From: Lacrimispora celerecrescens
Lineage (GTDB): Bacteria; Bacillota; Clostridia; Lachnospirales; Lachnospiraceae
Direction of reading: 5' to 3'
Length of the DNA stretch: 64,000 nucleotides
Assembly: GCF_000732605.1 (NCBI RefSeq)
Contig: NZ_JPME01000025.1
Location: 88,988 to 152,987 of the forward strand
Shown here: positions 9,187 through 17,068 of the stretch, in pieces
Numbering within the stretch: position 1 is the stretch's first letter
Layout: each line of letters starts with the position of its first letter
The notes under the pieces: generated by a model
Database searches by the model: none
The model's input: only the letters and a program-made list of their open reading frames with translations
What the model was told of the DNA's origin: nothing
Program-made: the position numbers and the translations under genes

Positions 9187-9217
9187 ATTATAAAGGTTAT
9201 AGATGGTATCAGGTCAA
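9187..9217 (-). promoter_or_regulatory. MerR-type promoter of the dehydrogenase (19-base spacer)
   Basis: Minus-strand TTGACC (9217-9212) and a perfect TATAAT (9192-9187) are separated by exactly 19 bases (9193-9211). Ordinary promoters use about 17, whereas MerR-activated promoters use 19-20 and need the regulator to twist the DNA. The site lies between the merR stop (9238) and the dehydrogenase start. Confidence 0.75.
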
Positions 9218-9237
9218 TGGAGCAAAATCACGAATTA

Positions 9238-10092
9238 TCAGGACATGCGTACCGGTACCTGAAGGCGCAGGAACATGCCTCTTTCTTTATAGTCAAGAGG
9301 CATCTCAACAATGACTTCACAAATATAATCTCCGATTACCGTGTAGCGATTCTCTTCTATGGTCGCCAGCAGACGGTCAATGTACTCTTTTTCTTTGGAA
9401 AAGCGGTCACAATATATGCAAAGATAGGAATTGGCCGGTATGACGGTAATCAGCTCTTCCTCAACGTATTCCTGGTCCACGAACACAAACACCTGGGTGG
9501 AATACAGGTTTCGCTTCATGAAATTCTCCCGCTTCAATATGGTCCCTGCATTGGCAAAGTAAAACGGAGATATCTTACGGGCTCCCATATCCTCCTTTAA
9601 GCTGCGCAGGAGACGTTCGTATTCATCGATTTCATAGTCATAAAAGTTCGTTTTCGTCTCTTTAACATACATCCGCCGTTTTGGTATGTACTCCATAACA
9701 ATGGCCCCATCGGGAGGAGCCGCTTCATAGCGGTCATAACTGTCAAGAGTCCGTTCTATGGCACGTTTTTGAAGATTAAGTTCCACAATCTTCTGGTCAA
9801 TTGCATCCCGGTTCTCCCTGAGAAGCTGTTTTACCCGCCCCATATCCCACTTTTTCATGTGAATCCGGATCTCCTTTAAAGGCATCCCCAAGGCTTTCAT
9901 GTACCGGATCATGTCAAGCTGGGCACTTTGGCGAATGTCATAGTAGCGGTATCCGGTGTTTTCATCCCGGTATACGGGAGAAAACAGTTCTTCCCGATCG
10001 TATAGTCTTAAGGTCTGCTCTGTTATGTGATTGATTTTAGCCATTTCTCCGATCGTCATTTTTTTAACATTGAAATTTTTTAAATTTATCAT
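9238..10092 (-). CDS. MerR family regulator with GyrI-like effector domain
   Basis: 284 residues. The winged-helix HTH (~12-80) contains MTIGEMAKINHITEQTLRLYD and YRYYDIRQSAQLDMI. A dimerisation coiled coil (~85-125) is followed by a C-terminal GyrI/BmrR-like ligand domain (~130-284). Start at 10092: GGAG lies 10 bases upstream, and the -10 box at 10135-10140 overlaps the longer in-frame extension, so that extension is not translated. It probably activates the dehydrogenase just downstream (19-base promoter). The ligand is probably an organic cation or amine-like small molecule (inference from the domain family). Confidence 0.88.
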   Translation of the reverse strand: MINLKNFNVKKMTIGEMAKINHITEQTLRLYDREELFSPVYRDENTGYRYYDIRQSAQLDMIRYMKALGMPLKEIRIHMKKWDMGRVKQLLRENRDAIDQKIVELNLQKRAIERTLDSYDRYEAAPPDGAIVMEYIPKRRMYVKETKTNFYDYEIDEYERLLRSLKEDMGARKISPFYFANAGTILKRENFMKRNLYSTQVFVFVDQEYVEEELITVIPANSYLCIYCDRFSKEKEYIDRLLATIEENRYTVIGDYICEVIVEMPLDYKERGMFLRLQVPVRMS

Positions 10093-10134
10093 ATTTAACA
10101 ATCTCCGCAGTTGATCATAGTGGTTTCTCTCTTT

Positions 10135-10163
10135 ATTATACAAAATAAACCTGATACTTACAA
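10135..10163 (-). promoter_or_regulatory. Promoter of the merR gene
   Basis: TTGTAA (10163-10158), 17-base spacer, TATAAT (10140-10135) on the minus strand. The normal spacer contrasts with the 19-base spacer of the target promoter. Confidence 0.65.
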
Positions 10164-10217
10164 TAATGTTTTTGATATTTTCTTCACATAGTCTTTTTAA
10201 ATTTAGTAAAAAAAAAA

Positions 10218-10236
10218 CGGGCTTTTAAAAAGCCCG
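10218..10236 (-). terminator. Terminator of the thiamine-type ABC operon
   Basis: CGGGCTT/AAGCCCG hairpin followed on the minus strand by a long T-run (complement of 10208-10217). It closes the three-gene transporter operon just after the ATPase stop. Confidence 0.9.
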
Positions 10237-10243
10237 CATACAA

Positions 10244-10987
10244 TCATATCCCTTCCAAATGCTTCAAAATCTCCCTCTTATATTCCATAAATTCCTTTGA
10301 GATGTTAAAATCCTTATCCCGTGGCTTTGGTTCCTTTATGACGATTTCCTTTGTAATCCTGCCGGGAGATCCGGTCAGCAAACAGATTCGGTCTGACAAA
10401 AGAATGGCCTCGTCAATATCATGGGTGATAAAAAGAGTGGAAAGATGAATGTCATCCATCACCTTTAAATACCATTCATGTACCCCCCGCTTGGTCATCA
10501 TGTCAAGAGCGGAAAAGGGCTCATCTAGAAGAGCGATGCGATTGGAGAACAGATACGTCCTTAAAAGAGCTGCCCTCTGCCTCATACCGCCGGATAGCTG
10601 GGAAGGGTACTGCTTCTCCGTCCCTTCCAAACCAAACAGCTTAAAATACTCTCCCGCCATTTTCCTTGCCTCTGTTTTCTTCATGCCCTTAATAAGAAGG
10701 GGGAGGGCCACATTATCCACGATGGTACGGTATGGCAGCAAAAGGTCCTTTTGCAGCATATAGCTGACAGACCCCGGTTTTCCTGTAATTTCTTCCCCAT
10801 TCAGATATACATGTCCCTCATCCGGCAGAGAAAGGCCTGCAATGATATGAAACAGGGTGGTCTTACCTCCACCGCTGACGCCAAGAAGAGATACCAGCTC
10901 CCCTTCCTTAAGCTCTAAGGATACGCCTTTTAAGACCGCCTTTTCATCAAAGGATTTTGTAATACCTTCCACCTTTAAATGTGTCAT
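10244..10987 (-). CDS. thiZ: ABC transporter ATPase, thiamine precursor type
   Basis: 247 residues. Walker A GVSGGGKTT (~38-46), Q-loop MLQKDLLLPY, signature LSGGMRQRAALLRT, Walker B IALLDEPFSALD and H-loop FITHDIDEA are all present, so the ATPase should be active. It resembles the nitrate/sulfonate/taurine/HMP importer ATPases. Start at 10987 because GAGGAGG lies just upstream; 22 extra in-frame residues have no support. Last gene of the TPP-riboswitch operon, so it most likely powers uptake of thiamine or its pyrimidine precursor. Confidence 0.9.
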   Translation of the reverse strand: MTHLKVEGITKSFDEKAVLKGVSLELKEGELVSLLGVSGGGKTTLFHIIAGLSLPDEGHVYLNGEEITGKPGSVSYMLQKDLLLPYRTIVDNVALPLLIKGMKKTEARKMAGEYFKLFGLEGTEKQYPSQLSGGMRQRAALLRTYLFSNRIALLDEPFSALDMMTKRGVHEWYLKVMDDIHLSTLFITHDIDEAILLSDRICLLTGSPGRITKEIVIKEPKPRDKDFNISKEFMEYKREILKHLEGI

Positions 10988-11053
10988 GGTTTCCTCCTCT
11001 ATGTTTGCAGGATTACCTACATGGCAAATGCTGCAAAAGTCAAATCCTCCCAC

Positions 11054-12064
11054 TTACTGAGGCAAATAATCGTTTGAAAATCCGGCATTTTCCGGAATCT
11101 CAGGACTCGAAAGGCCATTTTCATTCAGCCAGCCATAAAACTTATTCCACCGTTGCGGATCGATATATCCCCACGTTTCCACATCCGCCTGATATTTATC
11201 CGCAAGATATTTCTGGCTTTCCATTACCAGCTTTTCATCAAGCTCCGGCGCTGCCTTAAGTAATATACGGGCTGCCCCTTCCGGGTCCTTTTCTGCATCC
11301 GCATACCCTTTGCTCACAGCCCTTAAAAATGCTTTGGCTGTCTCAGGGTCCTGCTTTAGGAATTCATTTCCCGCAATAATAACCGGTGTGTAATAATCAA
11401 ACGCAGGATTTAAATCTGCAAATGCAAAGTAATCCGTATCAAGGCCTTCTACTTCCATCTTAATACCTGCCCATGCATAGAAGATCCAGATGGCATCTAC
11501 TGATTTTGACTTTAATGCGGAAACCTCATCCGTAACAGTGCTTGGAATCAGCTGCACCTTGGAAAATTCCCCTCCATCGGACTCCACCACATCTTTGACC
11601 ATAGCCTTTTCCACCGGAATATCCCAGGTGGCATATTTCTTTCCTTCCATTCCTTTTGGAGAAGCAAGTCCTTCGCCCTTTCTGGAAATAATACCGGAGG
11701 TGTTATGCTGAATAACCGCTGCTACTGCTGTAATCGGAAGGGCATTTTCCCCTGCCAGAGCCGGAGCCATGGAGTCCTGAAATGACATTCCAAACTGGGC
11801 TTTTCCAGAGGCTACCAGAACTGCCGCCCCATCCTCTGGTGGCTGAACGATTTCTACCTCAAGCCCTTCAGCCTTAAAATAACCCTTTTCCTCTGCCACA
11901 TAAAGTCCTGTATGATTGGTATTGGGCGTCCAGTCTAAAACAAATGTTACTTTTTTTAAATCCGATGCATTTGTATTTGCTGCCTGTTTCCCGGTTCCCC
12001 CGCAGGCAGTGAGAAATGCGGCAGCAGCTGCCGCCATAAGAATTGCCAAACCTGTTTTTTTCAT
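11054..12064 (-). CDS. thiY: Thiamine/pyrimidine-precursor substrate-binding lipoprotein
   Basis: 336 residues, NMT1/THI5-like family. Lipoprotein signal with lipobox L-T-A-C (Cys ~21). The mature part begins with the family hallmark DWTPNTNHTGLYVAEEKGYF and continues with GKAQFGMSFQDS. These proteins bind N-formyl-aminopyrimidine or HMP outside the cell. ATG 12064 has GGAGG 6 bases upstream; a TTG 12 bases earlier overlaps that site. It lies between the permease and ATPase of the same operon. Ligand by family and riboswitch context. Confidence 0.9.
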   Translation of the reverse strand: MKKTGLAILMAAAAAAFLTACGGTGKQAANTNASDLKKVTFVLDWTPNTNHTGLYVAEEKGYFKAEGLEVEIVQPPEDGAAVLVASGKAQFGMSFQDSMAPALAGENALPITAVAAVIQHNTSGIISRKGEGLASPKGMEGKKYATWDIPVEKAMVKDVVESDGGEFSKVQLIPSTVTDEVSALKSKSVDAIWIFYAWAGIKMEVEGLDTDYFAFADLNPAFDYYTPVIIAGNEFLKQDPETAKAFLRAVSKGYADAEKDPEGAARILLKAAPELDEKLVMESQKYLADKYQADVETWGYIDPQRWNKFYGWLNENGLSSPEIPENAGFSNDYLPQ

Positions 12065-12086
12065 TTTTTCCTCCAATTCTATCCTA

Positions 12087-13112
12087 TCACTGTTTATCCC
12101 ATGGCATGCATTTCTTAGAAAGCATGTCCACGCCTTTCATAAGAAGAAGACTGATGGCCGATATGAGAAAAATGACCGCAAACATCTTATCAAAGGAGAA
12201 CGATTTTTTCACCCGGGTCATGTAGACTCCCAGCCCGCCAAAGCCTCCCAGCCATTCGGAGATGACTGCCCCGACCACGGCATAGGAAACTGAGATTCGA
12301 AGGCTTGCAAAAAACTGCCCCATAGCTCCGGGAAGCTTAATATAGCGAAATATTTTTACTCTTCCTGCTCCCATGGATTTTAAAAGGTTCACGGCATCCG
12401 GATTCACTGACTTAAAACCGGTAAGCATGCCCACGGTAATGGGAAAAAAGGTAGTCAATACGATGAGGATTACCTTAGGAGCCATTCCGTAGCCAAACCA
12501 CAATACCAAAAGAGGGGCAATGGCTACTGTGGGAACGGTTTGTGTCAGAACCACAAGGGGATAAAAAGCTCGGTAAAGGCCTTCAAAATGATCCATGATC
12601 ACAGCGATCACAAAACCAGTTGCCACCCCCAGGAAAAGCCCGGTAAACGCCTCGGCGAGAGTGACTCCCGCATTGACTGCCAGTACTGGGAATTCCGTTA
12701 CAAATGCCCTTCCCACACTGATGGGTGAGGGGAGCAGAAAGCGGTCCACAAGACCGAAAGAACTGATCCCCTGCCACAAGATCAAAAGTCCAAAAACCGC
12801 AGAGCAGGACCAAAGCTTACTTGTGATGCTTTGTGACTTTCTTTTCAATGGTAAGTACCTCCCCTTCCGGCCGTAGGTGACTTTGATATAAGCGGCTACA
12901 GAAGGAGCACCTGCCCTTATGGCAATGTGCTGACATTCCTTAACAATGTCCATGAGTTCATCATAATCCCCTTCAATGGCGGTTTCAAAAGGCCCCACAT
13001 AATAGTTCAGACCGGTACTCTTAATATAATCAATCACCTGGTCAACGATACGGATCAATTCCTCATCATTCTTTGCCTCCGGCAATGTTTGGATCGCTAC
13101 GCTTGCATTCAT
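12087..13112 (-). CDS. thiX: Fusion of thiamine-binding (MTH1187/DUF77) domain with ABC permease
   Basis: 341 residues in two parts. Residues 1-~95 match the thiamine-binding MTH1187/YqgV-type fold (SVAIQTLPEAKNDEE..., YYVGPFETAIEGDYDELM). Residues ~105-341 are a BPD-type permease with about six helices and the coupling motif ...INLLKSMGAGRVKIFRYIKLPGA.... In most genomes the two parts are separate genes. The fusion puts a cytoplasmic vitamin-binding domain onto the membrane channel, perhaps for substrate feedback. AAGGAG lies 9 bases before the ATG. First gene after the TPP riboswitch. Confidence 0.88.
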   Translation of the reverse strand: MNASVAIQTLPEAKNDEELIRIVDQVIDYIKSTGLNYYVGPFETAIEGDYDELMDIVKECQHIAIRAGAPSVAAYIKVTYGRKGRYLPLKRKSQSITSKLWSCSAVFGLLILWQGISSFGLVDRFLLPSPISVGRAFVTEFPVLAVNAGVTLAEAFTGLFLGVATGFVIAVIMDHFEGLYRAFYPLVVLTQTVPTVAIAPLLVLWFGYGMAPKVILIVLTTFFPITVGMLTGFKSVNPDAVNLLKSMGAGRVKIFRYIKLPGAMGQFFASLRISVSYAVVGAVISEWLGGFGGLGVYMTRVKKSFSFDKMFAVIFLISAISLLLMKGVDMLSKKCMPWDKQ

Positions 13113-13150
13113 ATCTTTTCTCTCCTTTTATCATTAATAGAAAACAAAAA

Positions 13151-13280
13151 CCCGCCCGGATATCCGGGCGGGTGAACAGGCTTAGCCTGAAAGCTTCCTA
13201 CGCTGGCATTATCCAGATCAGGTTACAGGGTTTAAAGCAATACTGCCTTATCTCAGCCGGACTATTTCCAGCACCCCTTT
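13151..13280 (-). promoter_or_regulatory. TPP riboswitch (THI element) with terminator
   Basis: The minus strand shows the conserved thi-box parts in order: GGGGTGC (about 13278-13272), GGCTGAGAT, ACCCTGTAACCTGATCTGG and GATAATGCCAGCGTAGGAA. It is followed by a perfect GC-rich inverted repeat (13151-13172) and a T-run, i.e. an expression-platform terminator 38 bases upstream of the permease start. With TPP bound the operon should stop at the hairpin. Confidence 0.95.
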
Positions 13281-13295
13281 TCAATTTTCATTGCA

Positions 13296-13324
13296 AGTAT
13301 ACAACGGTACAGTCAGAAAGTCAA
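13296..13324 (-). promoter_or_regulatory. Promoter of the TPP-riboswitch operon
   Basis: TTGACT (13324-13319), 17-base spacer, TATACT (13301-13296) on the minus strand, ending about 15 bases before the aptamer. Confidence 0.75.
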
Positions 13325-13337
13325 GGGACCTTCTGAC

Positions 13338-13357
13338 GGAGCCGGTAAACCGGCTCC
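13338..13357 (-). terminator. Hairpin after the fur gene
   Basis: Perfect GGAGCCGG/CCGGCTCC stem with a 4-base loop, 17 bases after the fur stop. No T-run follows on the minus strand, so it is a weak or Rho-independent-like end or an RNA 3' stabiliser. Confidence 0.45.
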
Positions 13358-13373
13358 AATGGTTTTATGCATA

Positions 13374-13865
13374 TCAGATGCAGTCAGCGTTTTCACATTC
13401 ACAGGGTTTTACGATAATGGAGGATATCTTCTGCCCATCTAGGTATCCGCAGGCAGCAAGCCCAGCCTGAACCACTGAGTTCCAGTTCTTTGCAGAAAGC
13501 TGATAGGTAGTCTCATCGTCTAAGACCACAGTACATGCCTCCTCCATAGGGCAAGTTTCCGAATAAACGACTTTATACATGTTCTTTCGGCTAATGGCTC
13601 CGATCTCCTCCAGGATATTGACCATCCGGTAAACGGTCGCAGCGCCGATGGTCTCGTCAACGCCTGATGCCTTATAATAAATCTCCTTGCAGCTGGAGCA
13701 TTCATGCTCCAATATGATATCTAACAGCGTACTGCGCTGCTTCGTGATTCTGCAGCCCTTTTCCTTCAGCTTTTCAATGATCAGTTCTTTCTGCATCTTA
13801 GTCCTGTGATAGCTTCTGGAATCAGGCGTTTTTCTTTTCTCAATAATATTCGTTCGTTTCTCCAT
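13374..13865 (-). CDS. Fur family metal regulator (atypical)
   Basis: 163 residues. The winged helix (~30-105) has CRITKQRSTLLDIILEHE and a recognition helix region with AATVYRMVNILEEIG. The C-terminal half is unlike classic Fur: the His-rich HHHxH metal motif is not seen. Cysteines are prominent instead (CSSC in the HTH domain, ETCPMEEAC in the middle, and a CECENADC tail). Start at 13865 with GGAGG 7 bases upstream; the open frame extends to 13904 without a site. Last gene of the feo operon, so it probably reports iron or redox state and may bind the Fur box at 16912-16926 (inference). Confidence 0.85.
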   Translation of the reverse strand: MEKRTNIIEKRKTPDSRSYHRTKMQKELIIEKLKEKGCRITKQRSTLLDIILEHECSSCKEIYYKASGVDETIGAATVYRMVNILEEIGAISRKNMYKVVYSETCPMEEACTVVLDDETTYQLSAKNWNSVVQAGLAACGYLDGQKISSIIVKPCECENADCI

Positions 13866-13904
13866 TTGCGCGCCTCCGCTTATTTCTTCCAGCTGCCGCC
13901 TCAA

Positions 13905-14042
13905 TTAATGGCAATGGCCTCCGCAATGTTTACAATCTCCGCCGCACTGAATGGATTTTCCGCTCTTTTTGTCATTGATCATGCTTCTTACTGCCAATGA
14001 CACCAACCCGGCAACAACGATAAAAACAACAAGTGTTCCCAT
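13905..14042 (-). CDS. FeoB-associated Cys-rich membrane peptide
   Basis: A 45-residue open frame. One transmembrane helix (residues ~3-18, TLVVFIVVAGLVSLAV) is followed by a cytosolic tail ending CGGDCKHCGGHCH. This is the layout of the FeoB-associated Cys-rich family (PF12669-like), thought to help FeoB handle Fe2+. AAGGAGG lies 7 bases before the ATG. Immediately downstream of feoB and upstream of fur, same strand. Confidence 0.9.
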   Translation of the reverse strand: MGTLVVFIVVAGLVSLAVRSMINDKKSGKSIQCGGDCKHCGGHCH

Positions 14043-14100
14043 AAAGTACCTCCTTATATTTTGAGCCTGCAGATAAGGTGCAGGCTCTCATGGGGCAAGC

Positions 14101-16284
14101 CTACTTAGCTCCTGCCACGCTGTTTAAATGAATTTTTGTTACTTTTTCTTCCTTTGACGGTCTTATGAGCAGGTAGATGAATCCTGCGATCAGGGCAAAG
14201 GCAACGATAGTAAAGATTCCAAAAGTTCCTGTAAGAACCAGGGATCCAATCTGGAAAACGCAGAGGGATACGACATAAGCAAGAAGTGTCTGATATCCGA
14301 CGGCAAACCAGAACCATTTCATATTGTTCATCTCCCTTTTGATAGCTCCCATAGCAGCAAAGCATGGGGCACAGAGAAGATTGAATATCAGGAAGGAATA
14401 TGCTGCCAAAGGAGTCATGCTGCTTGCAAGCGTTCCCCAGATTTCAGATCCATCTTCTGCAACTTCCGCAAATCCAAAGAGGATACCGAACGTACCTACT
14501 ACGTTTTCTTTTGCAATCAGTCCGGTAATGGCTGCAACCGCAGATTTCCAGTCACCCCAGCCAAGAGGTGCGAAGATCCAGCTAACTGTGCCTCCAACTG
14601 CCGCAAGAATGCTGTGATCAAGTTCCAAAGCGTCTAACATCCGGAACTGGCCGTCAACCCAGCCAAAGAAGGAAGTAAACCAAACAATAATGGTTGCTAA
14701 AAGGATGATGGTACCTGCTTTTTTAATAAAGGACCAGCCACGTTCCCACATACTTCTTAAAATATTTCCAACAGTAGGCATATGGTAAGCCGGAAGCTCC
14801 ATAACGAAAGGTGCCGGATCTCCTGCAAACATTTTTGTCTTCTTTAAAATAATTCCTGAGCAAACGATGGCTGCTATTCCTACAAAGTAAGCACTTGGAG
14901 CCACCCAAGCTGCTCCGCCAAACAATGCACCTGCAATCAAAGCGATGATGGGAAGCTTTGCTCCGCAGGGAATAAAGGTAGTTGTCATGATAGTCATCTT
15001 ACGGTCACGGTCATTTTCAATGGTACGGGAAGCCATAATTCCAGGCACACCGCAGCCGCTTCCGATTAACATCGGGATAAAAGACTTGCCGGAAAGACCA
15101 AACCGGCGGAAAATACGGTCCATGATGAAAGCAACTCTCGCCATGTAGCCGCAGGCTTCCAAAAACGCCAGGAAGATGAAGAGCACCAGCATCTGAGGCA
15201 CGAAACCAAGAACAGCGCCGACACCGGCTATAATTCCGTCAAGAATCAGTCCCTGCAGCCAATCCGCACAGCCTACAGCAGTTAAAACGCCTTCTACAAC
15301 AACAGGCACACCGGGAACTTCCAGGCCAAAGAAACTAAAGCCCTCTCCAAATAAGCCGTCATTGGCCCAGTCAGTTGCCCATGTTCCAACGGTTGTTACA
15401 GAAACATAATATACAAGAAACATAACCAGTGCAAAGATAGGCAAAGCCAGGAAGCGGTTTGTTACGATCCTGTCGATTTTATCAGATATTGTCAGTTTTT
15501 CTACTTTATTGCGAGTAAAACACTCATGGATGATGGTTGAAATATAAACATAACGCTCATTGGTGATGATGCTCTCCGTGTCGTCATCCATTTCCTTTTC
15601 GATCCGGTTGATTTCTTCCGATACATCCGGCACATGCTTCATCTGGGTCTGGATCTTATTATCTTTTTCTAAAAGCTTGATGGCAAAGAAGCGCTTCTGC
15701 TCTTCCGGAATCTCATTCCCCAGCTTATCTTCAATGGAATCCAGAACAGATTCCACTTCCGGTGCGAATTTATGGACTGGAACCGTATTGTTTTTCAGAT
15801 TAGCCAGGGCTACGGCCTTTTTTGCCGCTTCCTGGATTCCGGTTCCCTTTAATGCGGAAATCTCCACAACGTCACAGCCCAGCTTCTGGCTCAACTTTTG
15901 GATATGTATCTTGTCTCCGTTTTTCTCAACAATATCCATCATGTTGACTGCCATGATCACCGGAATACCCAGTTCCATAAGCTGTGTGGACAAGTATAAG
16001 TTACGCTCAATATTGGTTCCGTCTACGATATTTAAAATCGCATCCGGCCGGTCAGTGATCAGATAATTTCTCGCTACCACCTCTTCCAGGGTATAGGGAG
16101 AAAGTGAATAAATGCCGGGAAGGTCCATGATGATCACATCCTTATGGCCTTTCAGCTTTCCTTCTTTCTTCTCTACTGTTACGCCCGGCCAGTTCCCCAC
16201 AAACTGATTAGATCCCGTAAGCGCGTTAAACAGTGTTGTCTTTCCGCAGTTTGGATTACCTGCTAATGCAATCTTAATTGACAT
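14101..16284 (-). CDS. feoB: Ferrous iron transport protein B
   Basis: 727 residues, full length. N-terminal G domain (1-~165) with GNPNCGKTTLFN (P-loop), FVGNWPGVTVEKKEG (switch I), DLPGIYSL (G3) and NMMD (G4). A GDI-like helical spacer (~175-270) leads to the membrane part (~280-720) with gate motifs, including GSGCGVPGIMASRT and GCA/CAPCFAAMG cysteines. Imports Fe2+ under anaerobic conditions. GAGGT ribosome site before the ATG. It follows two feoA genes, with its own possible promoter/operator at 16327-16340. Confidence 0.97.
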   Translation of the reverse strand: MSIKIALAGNPNCGKTTLFNALTGSNQFVGNWPGVTVEKKEGKLKGHKDVIIMDLPGIYSLSPYTLEEVVARNYLITDRPDAILNIVDGTNIERNLYLSTQLMELGIPVIMAVNMMDIVEKNGDKIHIQKLSQKLGCDVVEISALKGTGIQEAAKKAVALANLKNNTVPVHKFAPEVESVLDSIEDKLGNEIPEEQKRFFAIKLLEKDNKIQTQMKHVPDVSEEINRIEKEMDDDTESIITNERYVYISTIIHECFTRNKVEKLTISDKIDRIVTNRFLALPIFALVMFLVYYVSVTTVGTWATDWANDGLFGEGFSFFGLEVPGVPVVVEGVLTAVGCADWLQGLILDGIIAGVGAVLGFVPQMLVLFIFLAFLEACGYMARVAFIMDRIFRRFGLSGKSFIPMLIGSGCGVPGIMASRTIENDRDRKMTIMTTTFIPCGAKLPIIALIAGALFGGAAWVAPSAYFVGIAAIVCSGIILKKTKMFAGDPAPFVMELPAYHMPTVGNILRSMWERGWSFIKKAGTIILLATIIVWFTSFFGWVDGQFRMLDALELDHSILAAVGGTVSWIFAPLGWGDWKSAVAAITGLIAKENVVGTFGILFGFAEVAEDGSEIWGTLASSMTPLAAYSFLIFNLLCAPCFAAMGAIKREMNNMKWFWFAVGYQTLLAYVVSLCVFQIGSLVLTGTFGIFTIVAFALIAGFIYLLIRPSKEEKVTKIHLNSVAGAK

Positions 16285-16326
16285 ACTCTACCTCTTTCTG
16301 CCTGTCAGCATCTGATTTTTCGGATA

Positions 16327-16340
16327 TTAGTCTAAACTAA
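16327..16340. promoter_or_regulatory. Inverted repeat TTAGT-N4-ACTAA upstream of feoB
   Basis: TTAGTCTAAACTAA, the same arms as the repeat at the feoA promoter (16938-16951). It lies in the feoA2-feoB gap within a possible promoter (minus-strand TTGCAA, 16 bases, TAATAT). Likely a binding site for a metal regulator of the DtxR/MntR kind rather than Fur (inference). Confidence 0.5.
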
Positions 16341-16354
16341 CTCACTTGCAAAAA

Positions 16355-16573
16355 TTACTCTACAAGAATCATTTCCGCATCCGCTTTCCGCAGGGATAAT
16401 TCATATCCTCTTACCGTCACTTCAACCGGATCTCCAAGGGGAGCAACCTTTCTCACGTAAATGTCCACACCTTTTGTGATTCCCATGTCCATGATCCGTC
16501 TCTTGATTGGTCCTTCCCCGGTAAGCTTTGTTACCTTAACCGTTTTTCCGCATGGAATTTCCTTTAATGTCAT
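16355..16573 (-). CDS. feoA: FeoA family protein (second copy)
   Basis: 72 residues, SH3-like fold of FeoA. Visible: MTLKEIPCGKTVKVTKLTGEG, RRIMDMGITKGVDIYVRKVAPLGDPVEVTVRGYELSLRKADAEMI, the complete family pattern. FeoA is a small cytosolic partner of FeoB. It follows the first FeoA by 15 bases and precedes feoB by ~70 bases. This copy is closer to the FeoA consensus than the first. Confidence 0.92.
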   Translation of the reverse strand: MTLKEIPCGKTVKVTKLTGEGPIKRRIMDMGITKGVDIYVRKVAPLGDPVEVTVRGYELSLRKADAEMILVE

Positions 16574-16588
16574 TGTCTTCCTCCCTCT

Positions 16589-16804
16589 CTATTCCACCAG
16601 AATCTTATTGGCCATATCTTTGCCAATGGCCACTCTGGAATCCTTAACATTCACAATCATATTACCGCCCATTTCAGAAACAACCGTCACAACTCCTCCG
16701 GACACAAAGCCCAGATTCTCTAAAAAGCGTCTTGTTTCCTCCTTGCCGCCTACCTTGCGGATCACATTCGGTTCGCCTGTTCTCACCATTGTCAGAGGCA
16801 TCAT
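16589..16804 (-). CDS. feoA: FeoA family protein (first copy)
   Basis: 71 residues. Pattern MPLTMVRTGEPNVIRKVGG...RRFLENLGFVSGGVVTVVSEMGGNMIVNVKDSRVAIGKDMANKI; the longer loop and lack of the PLGDP motif distinguish it from the second copy. First gene of the feo operon. The two tandem ATGs at 16804/16801 have only a weak purine-rich site, so the exact start is uncertain. Confidence 0.88.
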   Translation of the reverse strand: MMPLTMVRTGEPNVIRKVGGKEETRRFLENLGFVSGGVVTVVSEMGGNMIVNVKDSRVAIGKDMANKILVE

Positions 16805-16911
16805 CCATCATCTTCTTTCTTTTTCATATTGCCCTTGCATTTGGGACAGGGGCCAGTTCCGCATTGCGGGACGTAAAGCTATACCTATGAAATGTTTTTT
16901 AATAATATTAA

Positions 16912-16926
16912 TGAGAATCATTCCCA
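16912..16926. promoter_or_regulatory. Fur box downstream of the feo promoter
   Basis: TGAGAATCATTCCCA matches the 7-1-7 Fur consensus TGATAAT-N-ATTATCA at 12 of 14 defined positions. It lies a few bases after the expected transcription start, so bound Fur would block RNA polymerase. Confidence 0.7.
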
Positions 16927-16936
16927 TTACGCAATA

Positions 16937-16968
16937 GTTAGTATACACTAACGCAGGGCGGTTGTCAA
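16937..16968 (-). promoter_or_regulatory. feo operon promoter overlapped by an inverted repeat
   Basis: Minus-strand perfect TTGACA (16968-16963), 17-base spacer, TATACT (16945-16940). The -10 box sits inside the 16-base inverted repeat GTTAGTGTATACTAAC (16937-16952). This is a second operator type beside the Fur box; its arms recur before feoB. Confidence 0.75.
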
Positions 16969-17017
16969 GATTTTTATGAAATCTTTTTGTCCATCACAGA
17001 AAATCACAGAAAGAAAA

Positions 17018-17052
17018 GCAGCAGCAAAATAACAGAACTATTTTGCTGCTGC
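17018..17052 (-). terminator. Terminator of the M13 peptidase gene
   Basis: Perfect 14-base arms (17018-17031 and 17039-17052) with a 7-base loop, followed on the minus strand by TTTTCTTTCT. Confidence 0.85.
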
Positions 17053-17068
17053 CCCTCTTCGATTGTTC

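Noticed and set aside
9076..9600. 174-residue open frame on the plus strand crossing the merR end and the dehydrogenase promoter
   Set aside because: Runs through a well-supported promoter and antisense to merR.
15560..16066. 168-residue open frame on the plus strand
   Set aside because: Antisense shadow of the feoB G domain; no ribosome site.
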